A DNA stretch of 64,000 nucleotides from HdN1 sp052035295 (GTDB taxonomy: Bacteria; Pseudomonadota; Gammaproteobacteria; Pseudomonadales; Ketobacteraceae): NCBI GenBank assembly GCA_052035295.1, contig JBPOHS010000099.1, positions 1 through 64,000 of the forward strand. Reading direction: 5' to 3'. Made by a program: the position numbers and the translations under genes. Positions 25,583 through 35,709 of this stretch are shown one piece after another; the first letter of the stretch is position 1, and every line of letters begins with the position of its first letter. The notes below the pieces were generated by a model. The model did no database searches, was not told where the DNA came from, and saw only the letters and a program-made list of their open reading frames with translations.

Positions 25583-28500
25583 ATGCCGTTGTTAAGAGAG
25601 CTGATCGACATACCCGAGAAGGTGCAGAGCGGAGATTTCGTCCTGAATCTGTCGACCGGCCTGGAACCGGCTGCCATCAAGCAGACCCTTGATCAATACG
25701 TGGTGACGCCGCAATTGGTGCGCGCGTTTGAAGATGCGCTGAGCTTTATCAAGAGCACCATTGAGGGCAATCAAAACCGGCAAAAAGGCGCCTACTTGCA
25801 TGGTAGCTTTGGTAGCGGTAAGTCGCACTTCATGGCGGTGTTGCACCTGCTGCTGCAGGGCAATGCTGACGCCCGCGCGATCAATGAACTGGCGCCGGTT
25901 GTTCACAAGCACGACGCTTGGCTGCAGAGCAAAAACATCCTGCTGGTGCCTTATCAGATGATCGGGGCCGTGAGTATCGAGGCCGGCATCTTGGGGGGGT
26001 ATGCCAATTACATTGCCAAACGCCACCCCGACGCGCCCATTCCTGGGTTTTACCTGTCAGACCGTATCATTAAAGACGCTGAGAACCTGCGTCGTGCGAT
26101 GGGCAATGACGCGTTTTTTAAGGCACTGAATCAGTCTGCCCAAGCAGCGGGTGATGACGACGGTTGGGGTGAAGTCGACAGTGGTCATTGGGATCTCACC
26201 ATCTATACCCCAGCCATTTCAGCGCATGGTAATCGCGTAGATCGAGCCCGTTTGGTGGGGGATCTGGTGCGTGCGTTTTTTCAATCGGTGACCGAGACGG
26301 CCAAAACTGACGATCAGGGGTTTGTCGATTTCGACGAAGGCTTGTTGATCATGACCGAGCATGCCAAGGCGCTCGGCTATGATGCGGTCGTGTTGTTTCT
26401 CGACGAACTGATTCTGTGGCTGGCAAGCCGCATATCCGATGACAAGTTCATCGCCAAGAATATTCAGAAGGTCGTAAAACTGGTGGAGGCCAGCGAGCCG
26501 CGTGCGCTGCCGGTAGCGAGTTTTATCGCGCGTCAGAGAGATTTGCGAGAGTTCGTTGGTGACCAATACACCGGCGCTCAACAAGACAGTCTTAGCGATG
26601 CGCTCAAATATTGGGATGGCCGCTTTCACATAATCAAGCTGGAAGATCGCAACTTGCCAGTGATCGTGCAAAAACGCCTGCTCAAACCGATCAGTGAGTC
26701 GGCCCGGATACAAATCGACGCAGCCTTTGATGCGATGGATGGCAAAATGCGGGAAGAAATCGCCAGCATTCTGTTGACCAACCAGGGCGATCGCGAGCAG
26801 TTTCGTTCACTCTATCCATTTAGCCCTGCATTGGTACAGGCGTTGGTTGCGCTGTCGACGGCGTTGCAGCGAGAGCGCACTGCGTTGAAGGTCATGTTGA
26901 TGCTGCTCGTGCAACAGCGAGATTCATTGGAGCTGGGTAGCGTTATCCCGGTGGGGGATTTGTATGATGTGATTGCATCAGAAACCAAACCGTTCTCTGA
27001 TGCCATGCGGCAACAATTTGAAAATGCCAAAAACCTTTTTGAGCGAAAACTGATTCCCTTGCTCGAGGCAGAGCATCAAATCCGCTATGCAGATTGGGAA
27101 GCCTTGCCTGACAACGACCCGGCTAAGCGCCCGTTTGCAGCGGATTTGCGTTTGGTTAAAACCCTGCTGCTGTCAGCGCTGGTGCCCGAGGTTGAGTGCT
27201 TTAAGCAATTAACCGCCACCAAATTAGCAGCCTTGAACCACGGCACGATTAAGTCACCTATTCCAGGGAAAGAATATGGAATCGTATTGAATCGATGCAA
27301 GAAATGGGCGGGGCAAGTCGGTGAAATCAAAATTAGCGACGATGCTGTACAAACCATAGCGTTACAGTTGTCGGGTGTTGATACCGCAAGCATTCTGGAA
27401 CAAGCTAATCCCTACGACAACGATGGTGCACGCCGCAAACTGGTCAAAGACCTGCTGTATTCGGCTCTGGGGGTTCAAGAGTCCGACGACATGTTCCAGG
27501 AAACCAACCACCGCTTCTTGTGGCGGGGAACGTGGCGTAATGTCGAGGTGCTTTTTTACAATATTCGCGAAATTACTGACCTGAGTGTATTTGAAGCACG
27601 TGGTGACGATTGGAAGGTCATCATCGATTACCCCTTCGATCGCGATAATCACACCGTGTCTGACGATAAGGCCCGCATTCAAATCTATGAACAACAGGGC
27701 AATCAAACCCGGACGTTGTGCTGGTTGCCGTATTTCTTTAGTCAATCAGCTCAAAAAGATTTGGGTATGTTGGTGCGGCTGGAATATGTGCTTAAAACAG
27801 ATGACCGATTCTTGTCGTTCAGCAAGCATTTGAGCCCGGTCGATCGCGGGCAGGCACGAACCTTGTTGGAAAACCAGCGCAGCCAGTTGCGGCAGCGTAT
27901 TAAAGATTACCTGATGGGTGCCTATGGAGCCAGCGACCGCATTCAGGGGTCGCTGGATGACGGCGCAGGCAGCCTGGAATCGCAGATTATTTCGCTTGAT
28001 TCAGGCTTCCGGCCCCGCTTGCCTATTGGTAGCACCTTAGGTAAGGCGTTTGAGCAGCTGTTGGGTCAGGCGCTGGAGTATCAGTTCCCTGATCACCCGG
28101 AATTTGATGCTGAAATCAAGTTCGTAGATTTGGGTAAAGTGTTTGAAGTGGTGCGTCGCGCGATCTTCGCTAATAACCATCGTATTGACGTCGACAGTCC
28201 ATTGCGTCCTTTGATGCGCTCCATCGCGCAGCCTCTAAAGCTGGGTGAAATGCATGAGCGATATTTCATTTTCAAGCCGGATTGGCCCAATCAACTCACT
28301 CGCGAATTGGCAAAATCACAGCAGGGCGGTGCCAAGATCACGGTAAAACGTCTGCGTGAGGCGATAGATCAGCCTGCCCCTCGAGGCCTGACCGAGCACG
28401 TGCAAAACTTCTTGATACAGGTTTTTGCGGAGTATGGTCAGTATGCTTACAGCTTTCATGGGGGCGGCTATCAGGTCACATTGAAGGATATGCCCGACAA

Positions 28501-29290
28501 CTTGGAACTGCTCAAACAGGATCTGGCAAAACCTGAAAAGTGGAAAAAGAGCTTGGATGTCGCAGGCGAATTGCTGGGGGTGACGGTAAGCCCGAATCTG
28601 ACCGCCAACAATCAAGGCGATCTGCAAAAGCAAGTGCGCGAATGCATTTCAGACAATCTTGCGGCCTGTGAAAATTTAGTTAAAGAACTGAGCACAAAGC
28701 TGAGCAATTTGGGGCAGCCCCTGACCGGTAATCGACTGCGAAACGCTCAGCTTGGCTTGGAATTGCTGCGCCATTTGCAGACCAAAGAGGGTGCAGAGTT
28801 GGTAGATGCGCTAGCTGAAATCAAGCCATTCAATAATTTGTTGGCCCTGAGCAAGAGCATCACGTCTGCTGCCAGTGTGGTCACAGCCATCAAAGATAAC
28901 GGCTGGTATATGTTGGAAATCGTTTGGAATGGTACGGATCCTGCAGGTAAGGCGATCAAGCAGCGACTGTGCGATGCGTTATCCAATGATGAATTGGTCA
29001 CCAGCATGTCGCAAGCCTTGCGTCAGGCAGTGCAAGACGCCTCCAGGCTTATCCCGGAACGCCCGCCGGCATCCACGCCTCCGACACCGCCACCCATAAC
29101 CACGCCCACAACGCCAAACGTGAAAGTGGTCAAGCAAGGGCGCAAAGTTGGGTTGAATCGCCAGGCAGCAAAGGCGTTTTTTAGTGAAATCGAAGCCGAG
29201 ATGAGCCCCGGCGATACGCTGGAGGTCAGCTATACCATTCAGCACAACGACTCTCTTGAAAACAACGAAAGTAGTGGGGGCAAAGCTTGA
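25583..29290 (+). CDS. BREX type 2 ATPase PglY
   Basis: A 1235-residue P-loop protein, counterpart of BrxC in type 1 BREX. Walker A GSFGSGKSH lies near residue 76 and a Walker B-like VVLFLDELILWLAS near residue 268. The long helical middle and a C-terminal Pro/Thr-rich linker (PERPPASTPPTPPPITTPTT) lead into a last small domain. PglY is essential for Pgl/BREX function and is thought to form an ATP-driven complex with PglX and PglZ. It starts 18 nt after the AlbA_2 gene with a plausible GAGATGAGG site. The stop overlaps the pglZ start by one base (TGATG). Confidence 0.93.
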   Translation: MPLLRELIDIPEKVQSGDFVLNLSTGLEPAAIKQTLDQYVVTPQLVRAFEDALSFIKSTIEGNQNRQKGAYLHGSFGSGKSHFMAVLHLLLQGNADARAINELAPVVHKHDAWLQSKNILLVPYQMIGAVSIEAGILGGYANYIAKRHPDAPIPGFYLSDRIIKDAENLRRAMGNDAFFKALNQSAQAAGDDDGWGEVDSGHWDLTIYTPAISAHGNRVDRARLVGDLVRAFFQSVTETAKTDDQGFVDFDEGLLIMTEHAKALGYDAVVLFLDELILWLASRISDDKFIAKNIQKVVKLVEASEPRALPVASFIARQRDLREFVGDQYTGAQQDSLSDALKYWDGRFHIIKLEDRNLPVIVQKRLLKPISESARIQIDAAFDAMDGKMREEIASILLTNQGDREQFRSLYPFSPALVQALVALSTALQRERTALKVMLMLLVQQRDSLELGSVIPVGDLYDVIASETKPFSDAMRQQFENAKNLFERKLIPLLEAEHQIRYADWEALPDNDPAKRPFAADLRLVKTLLLSALVPEVECFKQLTATKLAALNHGTIKSPIPGKEYGIVLNRCKKWAGQVGEIKISDDAVQTIALQLSGVDTASILEQANPYDNDGARRKLVKDLLYSALGVQESDDMFQETNHRFLWRGTWRNVEVLFYNIREITDLSVFEARGDDWKVIIDYPFDRDNHTVSDDKARIQIYEQQGNQTRTLCWLPYFFSQSAQKDLGMLVRLEYVLKTDDRFLSFSKHLSPVDRGQARTLLENQRSQLRQRIKDYLMGAYGASDRIQGSLDDGAGSLESQIISLDSGFRPRLPIGSTLGKAFEQLLGQALEYQFPDHPEFDAEIKFVDLGKVFEVVRRAIFANNHRIDVDSPLRPLMRSIAQPLKLGEMHERYFIFKPDWPNQLTRELAKSQQGGAKITVKRLREAIDQPAPRGLTEHVQNFLIQVFAEYGQYAYSFHGGGYQVTLKDMPDNLELLKQDLAKPEKWKKSLDVAGELLGVTVSPNLTANNQGDLQKQVRECISDNLAACENLVKELSTKLSNLGQPLTGNRLRNAQLGLELLRHLQTKEGAELVDALAEIKPFNNLLALSKSITSAASVVTAIKDNGWYMLEIVWNGTDPAGKAIKQRLCDALSNDELVTSMSQALRQAVQDASRLIPERPPASTPPTPPPITTPTTPNVKVVKQGRKVGLNRQAAKAFFSEIEAEMSPGDTLEVSYTIQHNDSLENNESSGGKA

Positions 29291-32010
29291 TGGAAGTTGT
29301 TGCCATCGACAAGGCTCCCAAGCCGCTTTTGACCCAGGTGCAGGCGGCGTTTCGTCGTGATGAGACTGCCGATCGAATCGCCTTGGTGTGGCCTGATCCG
29401 CTACCGCATAGCTGCTATCACGGGGAACTTGACGGGCACCAGGTAACGCTGAAGTTCTGTGTCTCTGAATTGGCCATGCGCGAAGCGTTGGTGGAGCATC
29501 AAGGTGATGCCAGATTGATACTGGTATCTCGATTTGATGTCGTGCAGCTTGCGCGGGATGTGTTGGCGCGCTTATGGCGCAACGAGCCGCAGCGCATCAG
29601 CCCCTGGAAAACCTTGGAACAGCTGACATCGGTACACTCTGTCGATCCACGCCTGCCACGGAAATACGGCAAATGGATGGCCGAGGCCCTCTTGGCATGT
29701 TATGACCGCTACGCTGGAAGAATTCAGTTCGGCGAGGTCATGGATCACGACACCGCATGGCGCGCCTTGGCATTAGGGTACTTAAACTACAACCAACCGA
29801 CGGTTGATCTTGATAGTTTGTTCGAGTGGAGCCTGGTTAAAGGGAAGATTCCCGGCGCCGAGATTCCGCAGGAGGTATCTGCGCATATGGCTGATTGGTT
29901 TCAGCCTTATGTAGGGGAGCTGGCGCCCGTGCTGAGTCGTTTGATCCTGTCGGACGCTGCCGATGATTTGCTTGCTATCGGATTGGCGTGCGCAGTTCTC
30001 TACAGTGAAGAGGCGGTTGCAGAAGAGTGGGTGCCAGTTGCAGCGGTTTACACCGCGAGAGGTAAGTTCAGTGAGCGGCAGTTGGCGGGGGCTAACGTCA
30101 AAAATCAGCTCTTGTGGCAGTTTGGGCAAGACGCCGAGCAATATGTACTGAAACGACTGGCAGACAGTGGTGCAGGTTATGCTGCAGTGAAGGGTGTTTT
30201 ATCCAAAGCTGAGCAATTGCTGGCGAGCATCGATGTACTACCCATGGTCGAGTGCTCTAACGTCTTGCCTGCAGGTTTTCGGTCTCGATTGCAGCAATTT
30301 GCGCAGGCGCTGGATAGATCAACAACGAAGGCAGGAACCTCGGCAGCCTACCAAGCCCTGAAGCGACTGCGTGCACATACCCTGAGCGTTATGCCAGCCA
30401 GGCAGGAGCAAATCGAACGTGCGCAAATGGCGTTACGTTTGGCTCAGTGGCTGGAGTCTGTGACTGCAAATGGTTCGGGCACTTCCTCTGCAGAGAAGGG
30501 CCTGCTCTCGTATTTGGACCATTCTTGCTTTGTGGATTGGGCCAGAACCAAAATCTGGGCGGGAGATGCCGACGAAGGGTTGAGCCAGGTGTATCAGCGT
30601 CTGGTGGATAAAGTCAGCGCCCGGCGTGAAGCTGAGAACTATGCTGTGGCGCATCACCTCGATGTTATCGCGCGCGGTGACACGTTGAATGCGCGATTGG
30701 TATATGTTGAGCAAGCGTTGGAGACCTTGCTGGCACCCATTGCCGAACAGAACCCCGTCTTATTGCTGGTGCTGGATGGCATGAGCCAAGCTGTCTTCAC
30801 TGAGTTGGTTGAAGATCTGGTGCGCCACAGCTGGGTTGAACTAAGACCTGAAAGTATCCCTCAATCACGTTGCCTCGTGTCGGCACTTCCCTCGATTACT
30901 AAGGTGAGCCGCTGCTCTCTGCTGTCTGGTGTCTTACGTGAAGGCCTCGCAGCTGATGAAAAAACTGCGTTTTCGGGCCACCCTTTGTTAAAGCGCATTG
31001 CCTCTACCAAGACGCCGCCAGTTTTATTTCATAAGCAAGATTTACCGCAGCAGGCGAGCGGAGCACTCAGTTCATCTGTTCGTGCCACCATTGCAGCAAC
31101 AGAAAGCCGAATCGTTGCTGCAGTCATTAATGCCATTGATGATCAGCTTTCTGGTAGTTCTCAAATGACAACGGCCTGGAAATTGACTTCGATTGACATA
31201 CTCTCCCAGATACTGGAAGCCGCGAGAGAGGCCGGTCGTGTTGTCGTGCTGACGAGTGATCATGGTCATGTGCTCGACCACGATTCGTTCTATTTGGACG
31301 CACCGAGCAGTGGCGAACGCTACCACACTAGTCTGAATAACGTTCGCGATCAGGAAATTCTGGTAAAAGGCGCTCGTGTTGTGACGGAACAGCGTGCTGC
31401 AGTCTTGCCTTGGTCAGAAAAGGTTCGTTACAGCAAGACGCGCAGCATGGGGTATCACGGTGGGGCGTCGTTGCAGGAACTCGTAATTCCCTTTGGCGTA
31501 TTCGTAAGTGCCGGTGAGGAAGACGTTCTACCAGGTTGGAGAGAAGTACCCGTCTACAAACCTCAATGGTGGATACTCGAAGAAGCAGTTGTTGCTTCCG
31601 CACCATCGAAAGAGGTGGTGGTACAAAAGTCACCGAAGGTGAAGCAGGAAACTGTCGCCCGCATGGACGATCTTTTCGCCGCACCGCCGGAACCCGCAGA
31701 GAAAAAAGACTGGATCGAAATCCTCTTCAATTCGGCAGTTTATAGGGATATGCGTGCACGTGTGGGGCGCTTACCAATCACAGAGGAAGAGCTCACTGCG
31801 CTGTTAAAACTATTGGATCGCAGCTCAGGGCAAGTGATGCATTCTGTCGTCGTGCGAGAACTGAATAAGCCCGAATTGCGGATGAGAGGATTTTTGTCGG
31901 CCGCTCAACGTTTGTTAAATGTCGATGGCTACCCGATTCTGCAGCTCAACCGGGAGTCTCAAACCATTACGCTCGATATCCGGGCCCTAAAAATACAGTT
32001 TGACCTATGA
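29290..32010 (+). CDS. BREX type 2 phosphatase-like protein PglZ
   Basis: A 906-residue protein with an N-terminal helical region and a PglZ domain of the alkaline phosphatase superfamily: LLLVLDGMSQ near residue 492, SALPSITKVSRCSLLSG near residue 535 and VVLTSDHGHVLDHDS near residue 653 carry the metal-site Asp/Ser/His residues. PglZ is one of the two hallmark BREX proteins with PglX. ATG 29290 is preferred over the TTG one codon before because it gives the typical TGATG overlap. The stop overlaps brxD by ATGA. Confidence 0.94.
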   Translation: MEVVAIDKAPKPLLTQVQAAFRRDETADRIALVWPDPLPHSCYHGELDGHQVTLKFCVSELAMREALVEHQGDARLILVSRFDVVQLARDVLARLWRNEPQRISPWKTLEQLTSVHSVDPRLPRKYGKWMAEALLACYDRYAGRIQFGEVMDHDTAWRALALGYLNYNQPTVDLDSLFEWSLVKGKIPGAEIPQEVSAHMADWFQPYVGELAPVLSRLILSDAADDLLAIGLACAVLYSEEAVAEEWVPVAAVYTARGKFSERQLAGANVKNQLLWQFGQDAEQYVLKRLADSGAGYAAVKGVLSKAEQLLASIDVLPMVECSNVLPAGFRSRLQQFAQALDRSTTKAGTSAAYQALKRLRAHTLSVMPARQEQIERAQMALRLAQWLESVTANGSGTSSAEKGLLSYLDHSCFVDWARTKIWAGDADEGLSQVYQRLVDKVSARREAENYAVAHHLDVIARGDTLNARLVYVEQALETLLAPIAEQNPVLLLVLDGMSQAVFTELVEDLVRHSWVELRPESIPQSRCLVSALPSITKVSRCSLLSGVLREGLAADEKTAFSGHPLLKRIASTKTPPVLFHKQDLPQQASGALSSSVRATIAATESRIVAAVINAIDDQLSGSSQMTTAWKLTSIDILSQILEAAREAGRVVVLTSDHGHVLDHDSFYLDAPSSGERYHTSLNNVRDQEILVKGARVVTEQRAAVLPWSEKVRYSKTRSMGYHGGASLQELVIPFGVFVSAGEEDVLPGWREVPVYKPQWWILEEAVVASAPSKEVVVQKSPKVKQETVARMDDLFAAPPEPAEKKDWIEILFNSAVYRDMRARVGRLPITEEELTALLKLLDRSSGQVMHSVVVRELNKPELRMRGFLSAAQRLLNVDGYPILQLNRESQTITLDIRALKIQFDL

Positions 32011-33326
32011 GCATTAGCAATCAGCGCGCCCAGGACATTATTGACGCACTTCGTCGAGGCACGGTTCCTCAGTATGGGCTGGACGCATTGGCAGTCGGCC
32101 TCTCGTCCTTTGAGAAGTCCTTCGATGAAGAGCTGGAGAAGGTCGCCAGAGGTGGCGCGGTATTCAAGGCGGTGCGTGGTGAATACGGAAGCGGTAAAAC
32201 TTTTGCGGCGCGCTGGCTGCGCGAGCGGGCACATCGCAAAGGCTTCGCCTGTGCTGAGGTGCAGATTTCTGAAACGGAAACCCCGTTACACCGTTTGGAG
32301 ACGGTATACCGTCGATTGATGGAACGATTAACCACACCGGATTCTACATCTGGTGCATTTCGCACCATCATCGAGTCCTGGTTTTACACGCTCGAAGAAG
32401 ATGTAATGGCCCAAGAGGGTATCGACGAGAATGACGTTGATAAGCTAGTTGAAGCAACCGGTTCGCTGATGGAAAAGCGTTTGGGCGAGGTGGTGAGAGC
32501 TGCCCCTGCCTTTGCGCTGACGCTTCGTGCTTACCGTAAGGCGTTGGTGGAAGGGCGGGAGGAGATTGCAGACGGGTTATTGGCCTGGATGGCAGGACAA
32601 CCGAACATCGCAGCGTCTATCAAACGTTACGCTCAGATCAAAGGTGACATCGATCACTTTGGCGCATTGAGCTTTCTACAGGGCGTATTGACGATTCTCA
32701 AGGATTCCGGGCACCCCGGGATGTTGCTCGTGCTGGACGAAGTGGAAACACTACAGCGAATGCGCGGCGATGTTCGCGATAAAAGTTTGAACGCGTTGCG
32801 GCAGCTGATGGATGAGATCGATAGTGGTCGTTTCCCCGGCTTATATTTGCTGATTACCGGCACCCCAGCATTTTTTGACGGCCCCATGGGCGTTCAGCGA
32901 CTTGCCCCATTGGCACAGCGCCTTGCCGTGGATTTCTCCACTGATATCCGATTTGATAACCCTCGTGCAGTACAGATTCGTTTAAGAGGCTTTGATCAAA
33001 GCTCCCTTGAAGAGGTTGGTTGCAAAGTAAGGGATCTTTTCGCTCAGATTAGTGATCATGGCGATCGCATAAAGACCAAAGCCGATAACGCCTACATTGG
33101 CGAATTGGCACGGGCTGTGACGGGTAACCTGGGGGGCAAAATAGGCATTGCCCCCAGAATTTTCCTTAAGAAATTGGTGGGTGACGTGCTTGATCGGATC
33201 GATGTTCATGAAGACTTTGATCCAAGAAAAGATTATGCGCTCACCATTTCTGATAAGGAGTTAACGGAGTCGGAGCGTGCCGCCAAGTCGGCGTCCAATG
33301 TTGATGATATTGAGCTCGATTTATGA
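32007..33326 (+). CDS. BREX system ATP-binding protein BrxD
   Basis: A 439-residue P-loop ATPase of the BrxD type. Walker A is in VRGEYGSGKTFAARWL near residue 55; Walker B is MLLVLDEVETLQRMR near residue 240, followed by GLYLLITGTPAFFDGPMG, a family hallmark. In type 2 and 3 BREX it works with the helicase BrxHI. Both ends overlap neighbours by ATGA, so translation is coupled with pglZ and brxHI. Confidence 0.93.
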   Translation: MSISNQRAQDIIDALRRGTVPQYGLDALAVGLSSFEKSFDEELEKVARGGAVFKAVRGEYGSGKTFAARWLRERAHRKGFACAEVQISETETPLHRLETVYRRLMERLTTPDSTSGAFRTIIESWFYTLEEDVMAQEGIDENDVDKLVEATGSLMEKRLGEVVRAAPAFALTLRAYRKALVEGREEIADGLLAWMAGQPNIAASIKRYAQIKGDIDHFGALSFLQGVLTILKDSGHPGMLLVLDEVETLQRMRGDVRDKSLNALRQLMDEIDSGRFPGLYLLITGTPAFFDGPMGVQRLAPLAQRLAVDFSTDIRFDNPRAVQIRLRGFDQSSLEEVGCKVRDLFAQISDHGDRIKTKADNAYIGELARAVTGNLGGKIGIAPRIFLKKLVGDVLDRIDVHEDFDPRKDYALTISDKELTESERAAKSASNVDDIELDL

Positions 33327-35431
33327 GCGGATTTGATCAGCTCCATCCTGCATTACAACACCATATCGTAAACAGTTTGGGATGGCCGGGCCTTCGCCCT
33401 CTGCAAGAGGCCACCATATCACCAGTATTGGCAGGGGAGCATGCCATTTTGCTGGCGCCGACGGCGGGGGGCAAAACCGAGGCGGCCAGTTTCCCGGTAT
33501 TCTCTCGGATGTTGACTGAAAACTGGCATGGCCTGAGCGTTCTTTATATCTGTCCAATTAAGGCGCTGCTTAATAACCTCGAAGAGCGTCTGAGTTATTA
33601 CGGCCGTCTATTGGGCCGTCGTGTCGCAGTGTGGCATGGTGATATTCGAGCGTCTGCCAAGTCAAAGGTCATTACTGATCCCCCCGACATTCTTTTAACG
33701 ACACCTGAATCCCTCGAAGTTATGTTGGTTTCAGCCAAAGTCGATCATCGATGGCTATTCGAAAATTTGCGCACGGTGATCATTGATGAAGTCCATGCCT
33801 TTGCAGGTGATGACCGGGGCTGGCATCTACTATCAGTGCTTGAGCGGCTAAGTGTACTTGCCGGGCGCGAGATTCAGCGCTTGGGGCTCTCCGCCACTGT
33901 GGGTAACCCTGACGCACTATGTGATTGGTTAGCGGGAAACTGCAGTGCTCGGAGAAGCGTGATCAACCCACCTGCGCCTAATAACGTTGTGCCTGAAATC
34001 CAGGTCGATTGGGTCGGCTCGTTGCGCAACGCCGCCCTTGTGATTTCAAGATTGCACCGGGGTGAAAAGCGACTGGTTTTTGTCGACAGCCGTTCACGCG
34101 TAGAAGAGCTGGCGATGGAGCTGCGTGGTGCGGGCGTCAGGACTTATGTATCCCATAGCTGCTTGAGCCTGGAAGAGCGTCGCCTTGCAGAAGAGGCCTT
34201 TGCGCAGGGGAATGACTGCGTCATCGTGGCAACGTCCACCTTGGAGCTGGGAATTGACGTGGGAGACCTCGATCGGGTTATTCAGCTTGACGCGCCTTTC
34301 ACCGTGTCGTCGTTCTTGCAGCGTATTGGGCGCACAGGACGGCGCGCTGGCACGTCTCGCAATTGTTTGTTCCTCGCGACCAAAGAAGACGCATTTCTGC
34401 AGGCCTTGGCGCTTCTTACGTTATGGCGCTCGGGATTTGTCGAGCCTATTGAACCACTACCTAAGCCTTTCCATATATTTTGTCAGCAGGTAATGGCGTT
34501 GGTTTTACAGGAACATGGTATCGCCGAAGCGGACATTTCTCAATGGATTGGAAGAATGTCTGGGTTTAGTGACATTCCCCAGCAAATGCGTACTCAAATG
34601 GTGGAGCACATGCTGTTGACCGGGATTTTGCATCCCGATGGTGGTGTGTTGGGTGTCGGGCCATCAGGAGAGAAGCTTTTTGGTCAGAAGAATTTCATGG
34701 AGCTTTTTTCTGTCTTCACCAGCCCGCCCATGGTCAAGGTATTTTATGGGAAGCAGGAGCTTGGTGAAGTTCACCAAATTACTTTCGCGACAAAAGAGGA
34801 CGGCCCTGCGCGACTGACCTTGGGCGGTAGAAGTTGGCAGACAAAGTTCGTCGACTGGGCCAGAAAAATTGCTTACGTGGAACCTACCGAGATTCGCGGA
34901 AAGTCTCAATGGCTGAGCATGGGGCAGCCCCTGCATTTCAAAATGTGCCAAGCCATCAATGACGTCGTGAGTTCGGATGAGGTTTACCCATGGCTGTCTA
35001 CCAGGGCTAAAGATTTGCTTGAGTCCTTACGGGAAGAATTCGGGTGGGCGCAGTCTGGCAAAACGATCCTTCTGCATGATGGAAGCGGCAATGCCACTTG
35101 GTGGACGTTTGCGGGGCGATTGTTTAACTCTACCGTGGCGCATTCGATCGCTTCAGAAGCTGATCACGTTTCGAGCGATAACTTTGCGGTAGAGTTTCAG
35201 GGCGTGCGGAATGTTGAGAAGCTGGTTCAGCGGATAAAGGAGTTCTTGGGGCAAGAGCTGGATGAACTCACCGCGATTTTGGATGATAGATTTGTACAGG
35301 AATTGAAGTTTTCTGAGTGCTTGTCGGGTGAAAATCGATCAGCTGAATTGGCGGCGAGGTATTCTGTTGTTCAGGCCTTTAAGAGGGTGGCTGAGTTTGG
35401 GGTGTCGGTGGTTGTGAGTCGTGAGGCTTAA
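33323..35431 (+). CDS. BREX system helicase BrxHI
   Basis: A 702-residue DEAD/DEAH-box superfamily 2 helicase of the Lhr-like group. Motif I is APTAGGKTEAA near residue 45; motif II is IIDEVHAFAGDDRGWH near residue 153; motif III is LGLSATVGN; motif VI is QRIGRTGRRAG near residue 333. A C-terminal domain of about 350 residues is specific to the group. It probably remodels DNA during exclusion of phage. It is the last BREX gene in the canonical type 2 order. The retron follows after 280 nt. Confidence 0.93.
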   Translation: MSGFDQLHPALQHHIVNSLGWPGLRPLQEATISPVLAGEHAILLAPTAGGKTEAASFPVFSRMLTENWHGLSVLYICPIKALLNNLEERLSYYGRLLGRRVAVWHGDIRASAKSKVITDPPDILLTTPESLEVMLVSAKVDHRWLFENLRTVIIDEVHAFAGDDRGWHLLSVLERLSVLAGREIQRLGLSATVGNPDALCDWLAGNCSARRSVINPPAPNNVVPEIQVDWVGSLRNAALVISRLHRGEKRLVFVDSRSRVEELAMELRGAGVRTYVSHSCLSLEERRLAEEAFAQGNDCVIVATSTLELGIDVGDLDRVIQLDAPFTVSSFLQRIGRTGRRAGTSRNCLFLATKEDAFLQALALLTLWRSGFVEPIEPLPKPFHIFCQQVMALVLQEHGIAEADISQWIGRMSGFSDIPQQMRTQMVEHMLLTGILHPDGGVLGVGPSGEKLFGQKNFMELFSVFTSPPMVKVFYGKQELGEVHQITFATKEDGPARLTLGGRSWQTKFVDWARKIAYVEPTEIRGKSQWLSMGQPLHFKMCQAINDVVSSDEVYPWLSTRAKDLLESLREEFGWAQSGKTILLHDGSGNATWWTFAGRLFNSTVAHSIASEADHVSSDNFAVEFQGVRNVEKLVQRIKEFLGQELDELTAILDDRFVQELKFSECLSGENRSAELAARYSVVQAFKRVAEFGVSVVVSREA

Positions 35432-35552
35432 AAAACATTAACGGACTCTTACGTAGAAGTTATGGCACGGTTGACCGTAAATGACTCTTCGTAGGCTTCT
35501 CATCGTTGTTCTGTATGTTGCTATTTTGTTCTGTCTCTGATACTTTTCATCC

Positions 35553-35691
35553 CGGCTTATGGGCAGATTTTGGATCGCGTATCGCGATCAGTGAAAACAA
35601 TGTCCGAAAGGATTGCCTTTTGAGTGATTTGTCGTTTCGCAAATTCACTGTGCAATTGCGTAAGAGTGCCCATAAGCCGTCCTCCAAAATC
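35553..35691 (+). ncRNA. Retron msr-msd region
   Basis: Located directly upstream of the retron RT, as expected. CGGCTTATGGGCA (35553-35565) pairs perfectly with TGCCCATAAGCCG (35667-35679), giving the a1/a2 stem. Inside is a hairpin GATCGCG-TAT-CGCGATC (35573-35589), and CAGTGAA (35589-35595) pairs with TTCACTG (35644-35650) around two smaller stems, giving the likely msd. A second perfect pair, AGATTTTGGA (35565-35574) and TCCAAAATCT (35683-35692), has the opposite nesting to a1/a2. The branching G and the exact RNA/DNA boundary cannot be fixed by eye. Confidence 0.8.
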
Positions 35692-35709
35692 TCATCATAA
35701 ATTTTCGAT

